A stretch of DNA of 64,000 bases from Clytia hemisphaerica. Its lineage: Eukaryota; Cnidaria; Hydrozoa; Leptothecata; Clytiidae. Under the pieces are notes generated by a model, which worked only from the letters and a program-made list of their open reading frames with translations, did no database searches and had not been told where the DNA came from. The stretch spans positions 1,363,209 to 1,427,208 of the forward strand of contig CACVBU010000616.1 of assembly GCA_902728285.1 (NCBI GenBank), written 5' to 3'. Below, one piece after another: positions 13,701 through 24,515 of the stretch (the stretch's first letter is position 1; the number at the start of each line of letters is the position of its first letter). Position numbers and translations under genes: made by a program.

Positions 13701-16700
13701 TTTTTCGACCGTAACGAGAATGATTTGAGCAGGGGGGTCTGGTGGAACCCTCTTGGAAAATCTTGTCTGAAATGACCTTTAGATTGGCTAAACACACCTA
13801 TTTTAATTTAAAATCTATTCCTCTTTTAATTAGAAGCGCTATATGTATCTAAGCCCTCTGATCTAGATATTTGGACTCTAGTCTTTAGCGGATCGGCATA
13901 GTTGATGTGACAGGGGTCTATGTTGTGAAAGTTTTGACCAAGAGAACTCCAGCTCTTTGAGTACTATGAGAAATTTTATGACTTTGAATCAATTTCTAAT
14001 CGAATTTAAAAACATCAAACTGATTAATCTCAATTTTGAAATATTCTCACAAATAATCAAGAAAGACCATTCTTATTTCAAAAAATATATTACATGAGAA
14101 AATCCTTGACAGTTCGTCTTATGTGATTAGAAAACCAGGGTCCAACTTTTTTTAACATATCGAAAGTCTACTTATATCAGCTAATCAAGAGCAAAAATAA
14201 CGTTTAATATTTTATAACCATGGGGGGGGGCTTGCTAGATGATGAACATCTCCGAGAAGAGTTTCCCGAGTCCGAGCCAATAATTGAAAACCGGCCATTA
14301 GGAGGACTTTTAGAAAATGACTGAAACCCTTGGGATATAAAAAGGTGCCGGCAAAAAAAATATATTTCCTTGTCCTCTTACGAAGGTTATTTTTGACTGT
14401 TCAAATGTTGTGTTAAGAGATTACGATTTCCGAGTTAACTATTCCTGTATCGAAGCAAATCTCACTCACAAACCTTAGTGAAAAAGTCCGTTAAAACGTG
14501 GTTGTTTTTGTAAGAACAAACTATATAAGAATATAAGTATTCGATATTCGAAAGTGAGAACAAGTTGAGAACTTAAGGTTTCCAGAACACCGAAAAATAT
14601 GCTGTTTCTCTCGAAAATACATAAAAAACACACAAAGAATTCTCAAAATTAAGAACATTTCAAGAACATTTTTACGCTTAACTTAAAAAAGTTGAGAACA
14701 TCCGTGTTCTTATAAAATAGACGTGTACTACTATTAAGTCACACTTTAAAACAACATAGAAACTCGAAAAACTATGTTTCTCTAAGTTATAATTGAGTGA
14801 AACCCTACTTAATTTTGAACAGTTTTCAAAGGTTCCTAACCACTCTCAAAAGTAAGGCTTTTCAAAACTCATTTGACATCGATCAATAATATTTTTAAAC
14901 TTCCCCAGCACAACGTTGTTTCAACGTTCATCTAACGTAATATGGACGTTGTGAACGTTAGACAAACGTTGTGTGCCAGCTGGGTCTTGAAAGGACAACC
15001 TCTTGATTCAAAGCTTCTTTGGATTCGCAGTTCTTTGACCTTGTAATGTGTTTTTCATATTAAGGCTCAATTAATTGGACTTCTTTATAATGACCAACTC
15101 AAACACCCGAAACCTTGTTTTCTTGCGGCGGTTTTCCTTTTTTTTGCTAAAACCTTGATAGTAATTCAAAAAGCCCGGATCACAGACCCATTATTTAACC
15201 TACTACTTTACTGCCAATTCTTTATCGACCCTGGTTATCCAGCCCTGAAAAAAATCGTCTGTGATATTGTTTCCTGGTCTTGAGACAGGGGTGCATAAAA
15301 CATAACGTTACAATCCTCTTTTGAGTGCCTTTAAGGCTAGCTTAACAGAAGAGTCACGTATCGATCTAGACAGTGTTTTAAGTGTTGATTGTCAAAAACA
15401 CTGCTCCTTCAACGTCAAGAAAAGATTCCCAGATTCTAAAGAGACACTGCTGTCATTTGGAAAAGTCAAGCGCAGTGCCAACCTTTTGAGAATTATAGAC
15501 AATGTCAGAAAGCTATTTCAAGAGTACCTCTTTGTATGATGCCAAAAGCTGTTATTAAAAACGTCATAAGGAAGACATATTTTGTTTTTGTTTGCTTTGA
15601 ACAACTTTTGGTTTGGATTGGATAACTATGAATTCTTTGAGAGGATTCGGAAAAACATATCTTAACCCAATGGGCACAAACGTCTTTTGGACGTCTAATG
15701 TACGTTTCTAGGACGTCCAAAGGTCTTAAAGCCGTCCATGGGATGTTCATAAGACGTTGCGTGCCCATAGGGAAGTGAAAGGTTACAGGAAAGGATGGTG
15801 TGTTCATGACGTTCGTTAAAAAAGCAAGTTTACCTACACACTTCAGAATTAAGCACTTATGAAGAGCCAAAATGTCTATAAATGGCTTGGGAAATCTTGA
15901 CGGTAGAGAAAAAGAAACTTTAGGAAAGAGCGTAAATTTTGATAGCGGTAAACCCTTTTTACGTTAATTTTGGAGAAAACTTTTTCAGAAGATGTCATTT
16001 TCTGATGACTAATATCGAAGAGTAACTATTAAACGAATCGGGTCTATCTATGTATACTTTAAACCAATGAAGTATAAGCCCGAAGGGCTAGAAGTCAATC
16101 TCCTTGGTAGGATTTGAAGCCAACAAATCCTACCAAAGTTGCGCGGCCTAGAGCGGATCGCCTGGTTTTTACACAAATGACAGATTGAAACTAGAATTTA
16201 CCGCAAAATTTCGAAAAAAATATCAATCGTAAACAAAGGAATTGCTCGATTCAATCTGTCGTCAAAAAAGCAGTGCATTTTTTAAGGCTTCACTTTTTCT
16301 TGCCTGAGAAAGTTTAGATATTGAATTCTAGCCCTTCGGGCTTTAAACTCAATGCTTTAAACTGAAAACATGACAATGTGGTAGTAAAGCTGTATTTCCA
16401 CGTTAAAGTGACATAAAAAAGTAGACTTTCTTATCTGTGAAATCTCGTGCAACATATTTTAGTGACACTTCTACCACATAGAGAGTTTTGGCGTCTATCC
16501 AGTCGAGAGAACTTTTTAAGTACACTACCGTTAACACTTGAACGAAAGAAAATTCCGACCCTCTTCATCCATTCCTCTCATCACGACTTTTGAAAATAGA
16601 CCTCTCAAAAATACAGGAAATGCAATTTCTCATACTCTTCGTAAGATAACAAGAAGAATGGCATATGCAGGGAAGTCTCCATAAGTCGACCATGCACGGG

Positions 16701-17439
16701 GAACCGTAGCAAATGTTTTTTCCGTAAGCGGCCTAAGCCCAGATTTAGCGGCCGAAGACCTGAATTACCGGCCCAAGACCTGGGAAACTTTGCGATTTTT
16801 GAGACTTGCTTTTTTGGAAAAAGAGGATAAACACACCGTTGTATTCCCATGGAAAAGTATTTCAATTTGATGATCATCTAAAGAACGGTTCTACTAATTT
16901 TTTAGAACTTAGGCCGATAATTAAGGTCTGGGGCCACTATAAATTCTAAAGTCCTGCGACTGAAAATAAAAGAGAAATGAAAACTGAACGTTGAAAAACA
17001 CAGCTTTAAAAGAAAAAAATTAATTCTTACCAATTTGTATGACGTCTTTAACTCCGTCACTATCGTAAATTTTTAATCCGACATTGAAAGGTTGTCGGTT
17101 CGTTTCTGTGCTTGTCATGTGTATTCTGTTGGAAGAATAGAGTTTTATGGAAGCTTCATCTTCGGGAAAAGAATGATATAAAATCCTGTTCTGGACTGGA
17201 TTAGGAATATGTCCGAGTCTTTCTTCAATTTCTTGATATGGATATTCGCCAGCCACTGATTTTGCTGATATATCTAATAGAGAGGCGACTTTTTGTTGTC
17301 GTTTGTTTTCGAGTGTCGGCGACGATTTTCGTTGATCGGGTCGGGATCGTTTGTGTCGGGATGTCGGTGTTGCATCTGAATCACAACGTGGTCTCTTGTT
17401 GTGACTACGATGTGTAGTCGCTGCTGTCGGTGTCCTCAT
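2908..17439 (-). CDS. ZSWIM4/5/6-like SWIM zinc-finger protein (four exons)
   Basis: Complete gene; exons in coding order 17439-17031, 6464-5962, 5226-4917 and 4718-2908. All introns are GT-AG, phases 1, 0 and 1, and the exons sum to 3033 nt, giving 1010 aa plus TAA; vertebrate ZSWIM4 is about the same length and ZSWIM5/6 somewhat longer. Domain order is that of the family: low-complexity basic N-terminus, a BC-box/Cul2-box-like segment, a SWIM zinc finger (CSC, seven residues, CSH) and a long alpha-helical repeat C-terminal half. The related ZSWIM8 is a substrate receptor of a Cullin-2 ubiquitin ligase; a similar role here is inferred. The first in-frame ATG is at 17439; an in-frame TAA lies just upstream. 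A possible ATTAAA poly(A) signal lies on the minus strand at 2817-2812. No frame damage is seen. Confidence 0.92.
4917..5226 (-). CDS. ZSWIM exon 3
   Basis: Acceptor TTTACAG before 5226; begins VREMLSVRDNN, which continues directly from ALLNK of exon 2 as in the vertebrate proteins (FAKVREML). Contains WPHVRKIYDELQALWMCI, a conserved family block. The linker after it (ENGDDPKSGYLLEPCLNDD) is shorter than in ZSWIM5/6. Donor GTAGGT at 4916, phase 1. Confidence 0.9.
5290..5438. mobile_element. Hairpin MITE with telomere-like loop (intron 2 of ZSWIM)
   Basis: Near-perfect inverted repeat of about 58 bp: CAATAGACGATATCGG at the left end and its complement at the right end, with arms continuing through GAATTCTCCCCGAATGATTA. 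The short loop contains CCCTAACCCTAAC at 5371-5383. A relative with the same TAATAGACGATATCG end is at 60742-60884. Confidence 0.8.
5511..5800. mobile_element. Family A-prime MITE (intron 2 of ZSWIM)
   Basis: Ends are TACACGTTTTTTG and its complement CAAACGTGTA, flanked by TA. The body is a diverged Family A relative in which AAGAACAT is replaced by AAGAAACAT and AGGCTGAG-type strings. About 290 bp, no coding capacity. The element at 20320-20580 belongs to the same sub-type. Confidence 0.75.
5962..6464 (-). CDS. ZSWIM exon 2 (SWIM zinc finger)
   Basis: Acceptor TTTGCAG at 6471-6465; the exon opens with FHLSGVVHEKVG, continuing the conserved block of exon 1. The SWIM motif is CSCSNKNLLWCSHIVAVAIYR (first 20 residues carry C-x-C, then C-x-H), the zinc ligands being all present. 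It is followed by the family's RIRNP and GFPDPTAGG blocks. The donor GTAAGT follows AAG at 5962, phase 0. About 168 residues. Confidence 0.93.
7184..7300. mobile_element. Family A MITE fragment
   Basis: TTTTTTTATAAGAACAT start followed by the AAGCCTCAGGACATTCTTAACATGTTCTTATTTTCGCC-type body (reverse of the standard copy); the other end is lost after about 115 bp. Confidence 0.55.
7858..7955. mobile_element. Family C palindromic mini-element
   Basis: 98-bp palindrome-like element with ends CCCAGCTGGCACACAACGTT and its exact complement. The interior is a run of AACGTT/ACGTT palindromes spaced about 10-12 bp apart. Near-identical copies are at 14904-14984 and 28303-28400. Confidence 0.85.
8200..8415. 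mobile_element. Degenerate Family A-like MITE
   Basis: Starts TTTTATATAAGAACAAAGTAAGAACATAA and ends near ATATTCTTATAAAAAACATA; contains TTTAAGAACATTCTTTGGAACATT. The overall order matches Family A but with many changes. Confidence 0.45.
10649..11669. mobile_element. Family F long foldback element (1.0 kb)
   Basis: Two arms of about 370 bp (10649-11020 and 11292-11669) are near-perfect complements of each other, separated by about 270 bp. Ends read ACTAAAGTCTGTCC and GGACAGACTTTTTTTAGT. TCAT flanks both sides directly (10645-10648 and 11670-11673); read differently, the seven bases TTCATAC occur on both sides. No coding frame. The terminal ACTAAAGTCT is shared with the foldback at 34360-35044. 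Confidence 0.9.
12180..12290. mobile_element. Family A MITE fragment
   Basis: AAGAACAAACTATATAAAAAC, CTTCGGTGGCCAAGATATTAAG and TAAGAACATTTTAAGG in standard order, then a jump to the terminal GGATGTTCTCATTAAAAAACATGTA: an internally deleted copy. Confidence 0.6.
12832..13054. mobile_element. Family A MITE flanked by a 29-bp direct repeat
   Basis: Reverse-oriented copy (TTTTTCATAAGAAC ... GGGCCATCGAAGCCTTATG TTCTTATAAAG). Both sides carry the string CTTATC-A-AAAGAAAGATCTTTGCGCAAT (12803-12831 and 13055-13083, one mismatch), much longer than the TA duplication expected for this family. Confidence 0.65.
14495..14727. mobile_element. Family A MITE
   Basis: AAACGTGGTTGTTTTTGTAAGAACAAACTATATAAGAATATAAG at the left, AAGTTGAGAACATCC and TTCTTATAAAATAGACGTGTA at the right, with the AAGAACATTT core twice. 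Intact length, moderately diverged. Confidence 0.75.
14904..14984. mobile_element. Family C palindromic mini-element (short left end)
   Basis: As at 7858-7955 but the left end lacks the TGGCAC part (CCCAGCACAACGTT) while the right end is complete (GTGTGCCAGCTGGG). Interior AACGTT repeats are retained. Confidence 0.8.
15666..15772. mobile_element. Family C-like mini-element, GACGTC variant
   Basis: Same design as Family C with a different palindrome: ends CCCAATGGGCACAAACGTC and GACGTTGCGTGCCCATAGGG, interior built of GACGTC/ACGTCC steps (GGACGTCTAATG, GGACGTCCAAAGG) at similar spacing. Confidence 0.7.
16076..16343. mobile_element. Family D element, short copy
   Basis: Ends AAGCCCGAAGGGCTAGAAG and GAATTCTAGCCCTTCGGGCTT, 268 bp. 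It shares these ends and the neighbouring TTGCCTGAGAAAGTTTAG string with the 828-bp element at 35076-35903 but lacks most of that element's middle. Confidence 0.75.
16700..16795. repeat. Family D interior fragment with 20-bp repeats
   Basis: TTTTTTCCGTAAGCGGCCTAAG, then GCGGCCGAAGACCTGAATTA and CCGGCCCAAGACCTGGGAAA: tandem copies of the GGCCGAAGACCTG motif also found at 35125-35250 inside the large Family D element. Confidence 0.65.
17031..17439 (-). CDS. ZSWIM exon 1 (N-terminus, BC-box/Cul2-box-like)
   Basis: Encodes about 45 residues of Arg/Ser/Thr-rich, nuclear-localisation-like sequence (RPRCDSD, RHKRSRPDQR), then a segment strongly resembling the first conserved block of ZSWIM4/5/6: SLLDISAKSVAGEYPY, EERLGHIPNPVQNRILYHSF, LKIYDSDGVKDVIQIG. 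SLLDISAKSVA fits an Elongin BC box except that the usual Cys is Ser; IPNPVQNRI fits the Cul2-box pattern (hydrophobic-P-x-x-hydrophobic-x-x-x-hydrophobic). The donor GTAAGA follows at 17030, splitting the Gly codon in phase 1. The apparent start at 17478 is a TTG, so I use the ATG at 17439. Confidence 0.9.
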
Positions 17440-20319
17440 TGTTGTTAATGTTTTCGTTTTAAAATTTCGATTTTTCAAGATTTATTTGTATACTGTAATG
17501 GGAAGATGATAAAAGATGATTTGAAATCGCTTTTTTAACTTTGAAATTTACATTGTGGCAGATGAGCTTCAACCTACAAGTCTACTTCGAGAAAACATCT
17601 TTCAAATTCTCAATGTTATTGTTCTAACTCATCTATCGTTTTGATTGAGCACTGCTTGGTCTAACTAAGAAAACTCCTGGCTGTACAAATTACACAAATT
17701 ATCTATAAATTTTGACCTTCGTCTTCTCACCTTTAGCCTCTCGCGAAGTTTTGAAGCATCTAAACATAAAAAACATTCATAACTCAAGTTTATAAAAACA
17801 AAAAAAAGAACAGCAGTGAACTTAAAATGCTTGGCAAAATATAAAAAAAGTCCAAAATTTTCAAAATAACTTAAAAACATGAAAAACAATGACACGAAAA
17901 TGAGAAACTGATCCTGAGAAAAGCTGCATGCTGCTGAAGTTAAAAACGAAAATAAAAATAAGCATAAACAAGAAAAATAGAACAGTTTAGAGAAGAAATT
18001 GAAGATTTAGAAGAAAAGACCTCTTGCTAAGTTTCGTGTTGAAAATGTTTTGATGTTTTTTTGTGACCAAACAGGAACTCATCATATTATTGCAGATAAT
18101 TTCCCCGAAAGAAAATGAGCATTTTTTCACGGTAGGTCTCCGTCAAAAAATGTCACGAACTTTTTTGGTGTGTGACACAGAAAATAAATCACAGGTCACC
18201 AGTTTCAACAATTTAAACAGCCTGGTGAAGAACATCGAACCACGCTTCTAAAGTCCTTTAAAACAAAATCATCAAAATCAAAATCTCAGAAAAAAATCAA
18301 ATTTTGTCCCCAACTCGTTCTCTCTAACAGCCACACGGTCAATCAATCAAAATCCTTTCCAGAAAACGAAATTCTAAAAGCAAAATCGTTGACATCCAAA
18401 AACCTCTCAAATCTCACCTTTACACTACAACAACGACAAAATCATGAATTTTCTCTTTGATAAAAATCACTCACTCTCTCTTTCTATCTCTTTCAAAACG
18501 CGCGTTTGTACAGCGCGAGAAATAAGTAGCTGAACAACTTTTCCCAGTACGAGATTTCCCAAACAGCTCAGTGAAGGCGAGAGACCAACATAGTAGTAAC
18601 CCTCTCATCTTATAAAGAGGTTGATAACAAAAAAAAGAAGAACAGGGCAACCAGCTAAGTTCACTTAATATCAAAACTACATGAAACTTTTTTTCAACAT
18701 TATTTACTCTGCTATAACTCTCAGCCATCACACCAGAGAGGCGAGTTATGAAGAGAACCCCTCTCTCTTTGTCTCGTTTTCAATAATCAAACGAAGACAC
18801 AGGGTCCAACCAAGGACAATGACAGCCGATAAAAACCATATATTTACATATGAACATCTTCAAACTCTTCCTCCTGTTCCTCCTGTTCCTCGTCCCGTAA
18901 TAGTTCAATGAGAATGAAAACCATTCAAGAAAGACATGTCCATCAACCAAAACGCGAACTAAACATAAAAAACTCTACAAACTTTTCACTTAAATTTACT
19001 CACAGCGCATAGCTCTCAAAAAATAGGGTGAGCAAAATCCATTTAAATGATTCAAAAGTGATAAGTTTCAAAAAGCCGACGAACTCAAACCCCTCGACAA
19101 TCATGTTATAGACTTTACTATAAATAAATTAAGTTTATTCGGTCGGCAGTGCTCCTTAATAAGAACTTCATATATAATACAATACACAAACAAGTTGCTG
19201 TGAATTTCTTGAAAAAACATATGTTAAAAAAGGGGGTTTCTATTAACAATATTTTATTGTTCTATTTAGAACAATAGACGTTGAACAATAGGCAGTACAT
19301 TGTTTCTATTCATAGTAAATGATCAATTATTAAATTCTCCTTACATTGATGAAAAAGTGACATCATTTTATCACGAAACCGCGACAGACATGTCGATGGC
19401 GCCTTACTCTCTGAGACCAGACAGGGAACATCGTTTTTTATAAGAACAATATTAAGAATAACTTTTTTTCGAGAATCTAAGAATTTTAGATGTTTTAAGA
19501 AGGCAATTGCTACAGTCAAAAAGCCAAGGGGAAGGCAATATTACAAATATTGCAGTTCTAAAAATGCCGAAAAATATTTTTACAATTTTATAAAGTATCT
19601 AAACTCTCAACTTGGTAGATGATCCTCCTTTAGAGTCTTGTCTTGATAAGAAATAAAATCCTTTACAACAACGAATCTTATAAAAAATATTTTGTTTTAT
19701 ATAAACTACACGATCAAAAATATTTCAGCAATGTGTATAAGTATATAAGTCCCCCGTTGCTCATATCGCCAATTTTGTTAACTCGTTTATAAATTTCTTC
19801 ATATACAAAGCCACGAGTTACTTTCAAACGAGTCTCGCTCGCTAATACGTGTCCCTGACTAATGATTCCTTAACCCTTTAAGTGCCAATGTCGATTATAG
19901 ATAGCAGACACGGGCTATACCTCCTGTAATGCTTAGTTTGAGTTAGAAATCGTCATTTTTGGTCTAGCTAATAGAAATTGGATTGCGCTTCATGGTCAAC
20001 CAAAAATAAAGTTCAAAGAAAGAGGAGACTCTAAGCTATCCAACGAGCTACGAACAAGCTTCTAAACTCCTTCTAGATCCGGAGATATAAGCCTTTAAAG
20101 TTCGAACAACTTTTAGAAAAAAACGACCGTTGCACTTAAAGACAGCCGAGCACCAGTTGAACTTTTCACCACATCGGGGATAAAAATTCCTTTCGAAATA
20201 CTAATTGGAATACAAATTCTATTTCTATTCTACATAAAAATTGAGATGTTTTTGAATTTACACATACCGAGTCAAAACATCTATGAATAAGACCGTGTAC
20301 AAGGCGAGAGGTAGGTAGC
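17440..20319. other. 5' flank of ZSWIM and intergenic DNA
   Basis: Upstream region of the minus-strand ZSWIM gene. The 18.3-18.9 kb part is relatively rich in C/T (CTCTCTCTTTCTATCTC at about 18473) and has CCTCCTGTT repeats at 18868-18890; it might hold the promoter or a 5' UTR exon, but no core element is convincing. A degraded Family A piece is at 19434-19505. No supported gene. Confidence 0.45.
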
Positions 20320-20580
20320 TACACGTTTTTTTATCAGGAACACGTTTATAAGGAATACTCGAAGCTGAAAATGGTCCGAAAAAAAGGAGTTGTTAAGGAA
20401 CTGCTCAGGCTGAGAATGAGAAAACAAGTTTTAAGGGACAGTATAAGATGGTTATCCAAACTTAGCAGCTATGTAAATAAGTAACTCGATAAGGAACTTT
20501 GAGGCTGATGAAATTCTCTGTAAAAATAAGGAACTCCAGGCTCAGAGCAAAGTTAAGGATCCTTATAAAAAAAACGTGTA
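20320..20580. mobile_element. Family A-prime MITE
   Basis: Ends TACACGTTTTTTTATC and GATCCTTATAAAAAAAACGTGTA, flanked by TA on each side. Body carries AAGGAACT and CAGGCTGAG strings as in the copy at 5511-5800. 261 bp. Confidence 0.8.
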
Positions 20581-21350
20581 TCGAAAGGGGAGCGTGTTCG
20601 GGTCGTCTCCGACTGCGGTGGCAGACTTAGTCACTTACTTACTACTTTTAAATACATCAGCGGCAGAAACATGAATAACCTTCTTAATGCTTAATACAAG
20701 ATTAATCAAAACTCTAAATCTTTAACATGATTTTTAGATACTGTCGTCTACAGCCTGGCGCTATGAAATACCCTTACAATCTTAGTGCAGGTATTAGTAA
20801 GTCTACAGACTACAGACACTTTAAATATTTGACATTCAAGCGTATATTCAATGAGATGTTTTTCACATGGGAAAGTTTACAATCGTGATACCAGTTTGTT
20901 ACAGATTATGAGTTTAACAGGGAAGGAACTTTTCACTTTTATCCGAGAATATTGAAGATCTAAGGCAAAGAACTTTAATTTAATCAACTTAAACATCAAA
21001 ATCATACGACCGCAGTTCATCCTTAAAGGTTTAAACAGCTCTATGTTTTACTGTAAAATTGTTGAGTTTCATACTGCATCCAATGAACGCCCAGGTTTGC
21101 CAGATTCTATATCCCACCACCATCCTCATCTAAAGTAATTAACACTTTTCGTTCTTCTATAAGGTTTTACTGATAGAGGGGTGATAATAAAAAATACCCG
21201 CATTCTTTTTCATAAGGGAAACAGTGCATTTCTTTTTCTCCATAATCGAGTATCCTATATAGGAAAAATTAGCAAAACAACAAAAGACGGTGACGAAAAA
21301 GTCAACAAAATCGCCGGCAAGCCTAATAGTGTTCTTGATGTTATGTGCAA

Positions 21351-21505
21351 TCCATGATATTCACGACGTAATGTTTTCTACGGAAAGACCCCGGTTTTTG
21401 TCAGTAGTGGCAAATTTTACACATTTTTTGTCTAGTTTAAAGTTGTCACTACTGGCTAAAACCGGGGTATTTCCATAGAAAACATTACGTCGTGGATATC
21501 ATGGA
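21351..21505. mobile_element. Short foldback MITE (155 bp)
   Basis: Arms of about 67 bp: TCCATGATATTCACGACGTA and its complement TACGTCGTGGATATCATGGA at the ends, with AGACCCCGGTTTT / AAAACCGGGGTAT further in. The small loop is AT-rich. No other copy in the window. Confidence 0.8.
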
Positions 21506-21885
21506 TCCAAAATTGTCTTATCTTCTCAAAACTATCCGAAGAAAAAAATGAATTTCCTAGCAAGTTACGAACAAAAACACCACAACAACACAAGGAAAAA
21601 GAAATTAAAAATCAAAATCGGATGTGGGCTGCTCAAAACCTATCATATTAATAAAATTAATAACATCATTAAAAAATTGAAGGAATAATTTGTTAATAAA
21701 TCCCGTCGTTGTCTAGCTTTGAGACGCCTTTCAAACCGTTAATGATTTCTCGTAAAATATTACCCACTGTCTCCTTTCAAAATTTGTTAACATTTTTCCT
21801 GTCATTTTTAAAGATCGCTGCTGATTGGTTTGATTAAAAGGATGTAAATTCCAGAGCTTTAGCCATTGTAATTTCGAAAAGTTTT

Positions 21886-22078
21886 GTTTTTTTACGAGAG
21901 CATCCAAAATTTATAAAGACTTCGAATATGTTCTTAACTTTTTGAGTTTGAAGTATAAAATATTCTTAATATCTTCTTATTTTCACCGTTTTGTGAGTAT
22001 TTTTGTATAATTTCCTAAGAAATTGGATGGCCTTTTAAGCCTTATGTTCTTATACAGTCTGTTCTTATAAAGAAATAT
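21886..22078. mobile_element. Family A MITE, reverse copy
   Basis: TTTTTACGAGAGCATCCAAAA ... ATGTTCTTAACTTTTTGAG ... AGCCTTATGTTCTTATACAGTCTGTTCTTATAAAG: the complement order of the standard copy, with weak terminal sequences. Confidence 0.65.
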
Positions 22079-22187
22079 GTCTTCATTCGACAATTCAAGA
22101 CGAACGATTCGGCATTTTAATGGATGTATGAACGTCTCCATCAAAACATTTGCAAAAAGTTTTTCTTTAACTCTTTATGCAAAATGC

Positions 22188-22441
22188 TACACGTTTTTAT
22201 ATAAGAACAAACTATATAAGAACATAAGGCATCAACGGCAAAAATGTTAAGAACAAGTAAAGAACATTATAAGGCTTTGCGTATTCGAAAACACCCGATT
22301 TCTTTGGAAAATGGGTAAAAATGATCACAAAATGGTGAAAGTAAGAACAAATTAAGAACATTTTTAGGTTAAGAACCCAAAAAGTTAAGAACATCCAAAG
22401 GTTTAAAAAATTTTGCATGTTGTTATAAAAAAAATTTTTAT
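22188..22441. mobile_element. Family A MITE
   Basis: TACACGTTTTTATATAAGAACAAACTATATAAGAACATAAG left end; GTTGTTATAAAAAAAATTT right end. Body with AAATGTTAAGAACAAG, GATTTCTTTGGAAAATGG and AAGTTAAGAACATCC. One of the best-preserved copies. Confidence 0.85.
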
Positions 22442-22620
22442 CATGATTAAATATTCTAACCAAGGCAATCAAGGCAACTCTTAAAAATAATGCCTGCTGA
22501 CCACGACATCCTATTTATAATTCGGTTAAAGCCGTTAGTCATTTTTGGTTTGACACTAATGTTGTTATAATTTCACGCGAGACTCGCTTTGATGAACATT
22601 GATTTCCTGCCTGATTCTAA

Positions 22621-22828
22621 TACACGTTTTTTTTATAAGAACATCCAAACTTTCGAAGCTCCTCGAATGTTTTTAACTTTTTGAATCTTTAGCCTTAAAA
22701 TGTTCTTATCATGTCCTTATTTGCGCCCTATTCAGAGTATGTTTGTCCATTTTCCTAAGAAAATTTCTTCTTAACTTGTTCTTAGTATTTTGGCCATCGA
22801 AGCATTGTGTTCTTATATAAAAAAACAG
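22621..22828. mobile_element. Family A MITE, reverse copy
   Basis: TACACGTTTTTTTTATAAGAACATCC start, CTTGTTCTTAGTATTTTGG and GTGTTCTTATATAAAAAAAC end. Lies 180 bp from the preceding copy in opposite orientation. Confidence 0.8.
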
Positions 22829-23670
22829 CATTCACTTCATACCACCAAGACACTTTGAATGGTGTGCAAACAAGTCATAAGAGAACGAGACTAAAAAAGC
22901 CTCTAAGTAACCCTGGATAGGAGGACCTACGCACTTGGCCGAGAGGTCTTTCCTGTTTTGCTAGATGAGCAACATCTCAAAGTCCCACAACTAACGACAA
23001 AACGTTTTTTGACTGAACTATATTAGAAATTCAGCAAAAGTGACGAAAGATTCCAGTTGGCATACAATATTGTTACAATTGTCCAAATCAGATAATAGTG
23101 TTGAAATTATTACACAACAAAGCAAAGCTGGTCCACCATCTTGGACAAGCACTACAGAATCCTAACTGTGATAATTTGTTAAATAAAGTATCGTTAAAAT
23201 TTGCTAAAGGATAAATTTGCGCTGTTTGAAACGCAAAAATTTTAAGTATTCAAAGAACCGAAGCGCAGAAATTCGTTCCAAAGTTATTATTCTTGCCTTT
23301 GCAAAGCTCCTTATCCACTTTATGTTTGAGTTTAGATTTTCAAATATTGAACACAAATTTGTCTTAAAAACTCTTAAATCTCGATTTTAAAGGGTTTCCT
23401 ACAGTGATTGTAGACTTAAACTTTATGATGTTGACAAATCGTGTTGGTGATTTCAAGTTTTACAGGCAATTACTATGCATTTTATGTAATCCCTAACAAC
23501 AATATAAACGTTATTTAGTTTATTTTCTTAATCACCCGGTGCGATGTTTGAATAGGTTTTACCAGCTAAAATATCACTACATTGAAATCTTCGGTGGAGG
23601 TACACTGAAATCTTCAGTGGAGATTTCAACGCAAGAAGATTTCCTATGCTGTTATTGTTACAAAATCCAG

Positions 23671-23898
23671 ATATGTCGCTGTTGACGAATCAAAAGGGCC
23701 AATCCCAAAAGTTTTTCTGTCTAGATAGCCTTAAATTTTGAGATTGACCCTTTTTGCATAGTGAGGAGGTGAGGAGGGTCCCATCTACATGAAACAGGGT
23801 CAATCTCAAAATTTCATACTCAGACAAACAGAAAAATTCTTAAGATTACTCAAGCAATAATTTTGAGATTGGACCTTTTGATTTGTCAACGGTGATAT
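23671..23898. mobile_element. Foldback MITE (228 bp)
   Basis: Left ATATGTCGCTGTTGACGAAT followed by CAAAAGGGCCAATC; right GATTGGACCTTTTGATTTGTCAACGGTGATAT, nearly its complement. An inner pair is TTTTGAGATTGACCC / GGGTCAATCTCAAAA around a GGAGGTGAGGAGG centre. Confidence 0.75.
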
Positions 23899-24299
23899 GT
23901 GGGGTCGGATGGACAAATTAACAAATTGTTCAAATAGCGTATTTGTCCATCCAACGAAAATTTTCAACTTAATCTAGAGGACGTGGAGCAATTCATCTTT
24001 GCAAACTTTTAGGTACTTTCCCAAATCCATTTAAATGGCTTTCATAAGCAGAAAAAATCAGGCTTAAATATCTTTGTTGCGCTGATTCATCAAACCGACG
24101 TTTTGTATAAGATTCCCATTTCCGCACTAAGATTTTTGCCACTTTTCCGGAATCTTTCTGTAACTTTTCTCGGGATAACCGGTATGAGATTGGAAGGGTT
24201 TTGTTTCTAAAGGTACGGAAAATCTTTTGTTTACTCACAAAACTACCTAAATTTCTGATGCTTATCTCTCAACTAGCCGAAGTCCTGGTCTTTTTCCGT

Positions 24300-24515
24300 T
24301 AGAAAGTGGCAAAGCAATCTGAGTGTGGAAATAGGAAGCTTATGCATAGTGACAATAGCTTTTCTGGATTGAAACTTGATGGTCATTCACCCCGGATATT
24401 CAAAGGTCAACGTAAAAGACAAAACAAGCAGCCAAAAAAGCTTCGAAAATCTCAAAGCTTCACCTTTTCTCTCTTGAAGATTTCTCTCTAGCTCTTCGGG
24501 GTTTAAAGTCAATGG
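24300..24515. mobile_element. Family D fragment
   Basis: Right part resembles the Family D end: CTTCACCTTTTCTCTCTTGAAG then CTCTAGCTCTTCGGGGTTTAAAG, plus a local repeat of GGTCATTCACCC-GGTCAACGTAAAAGAC (24380-24420 and 24515-24550). Confidence 0.45.

Larger units (their letters stand above)
6465..17030 (-). other. ZSWIM intron 1 (10.6 kb), MITE-rich, no gene
   Basis: Bounded by GTAAGA at 17030 and TTTGCAG at 6465. The intron holds the separate elements listed below (families A, C, D and the F foldback). Open frames such as 10147-10401, 15321-15539 and 15505-15870 have no recognisable domain; the last includes the Family C-like element at 15666-15772. Between the listed elements I see only AT-rich sequence and short microsatellites (GA-rich at 8055-8082). 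Confidence 0.8.

Noticed and set aside
15505..15870. 121-aa minus-strand open frame
   Set aside because: No domain, runs through the Family C-like element and lies within ZSWIM intron 1.
17440..17478. Start of ZSWIM at 17478
   Set aside because: The codon there is TTG on the minus strand; the first ATG in frame is 17439 and a stop lies upstream.
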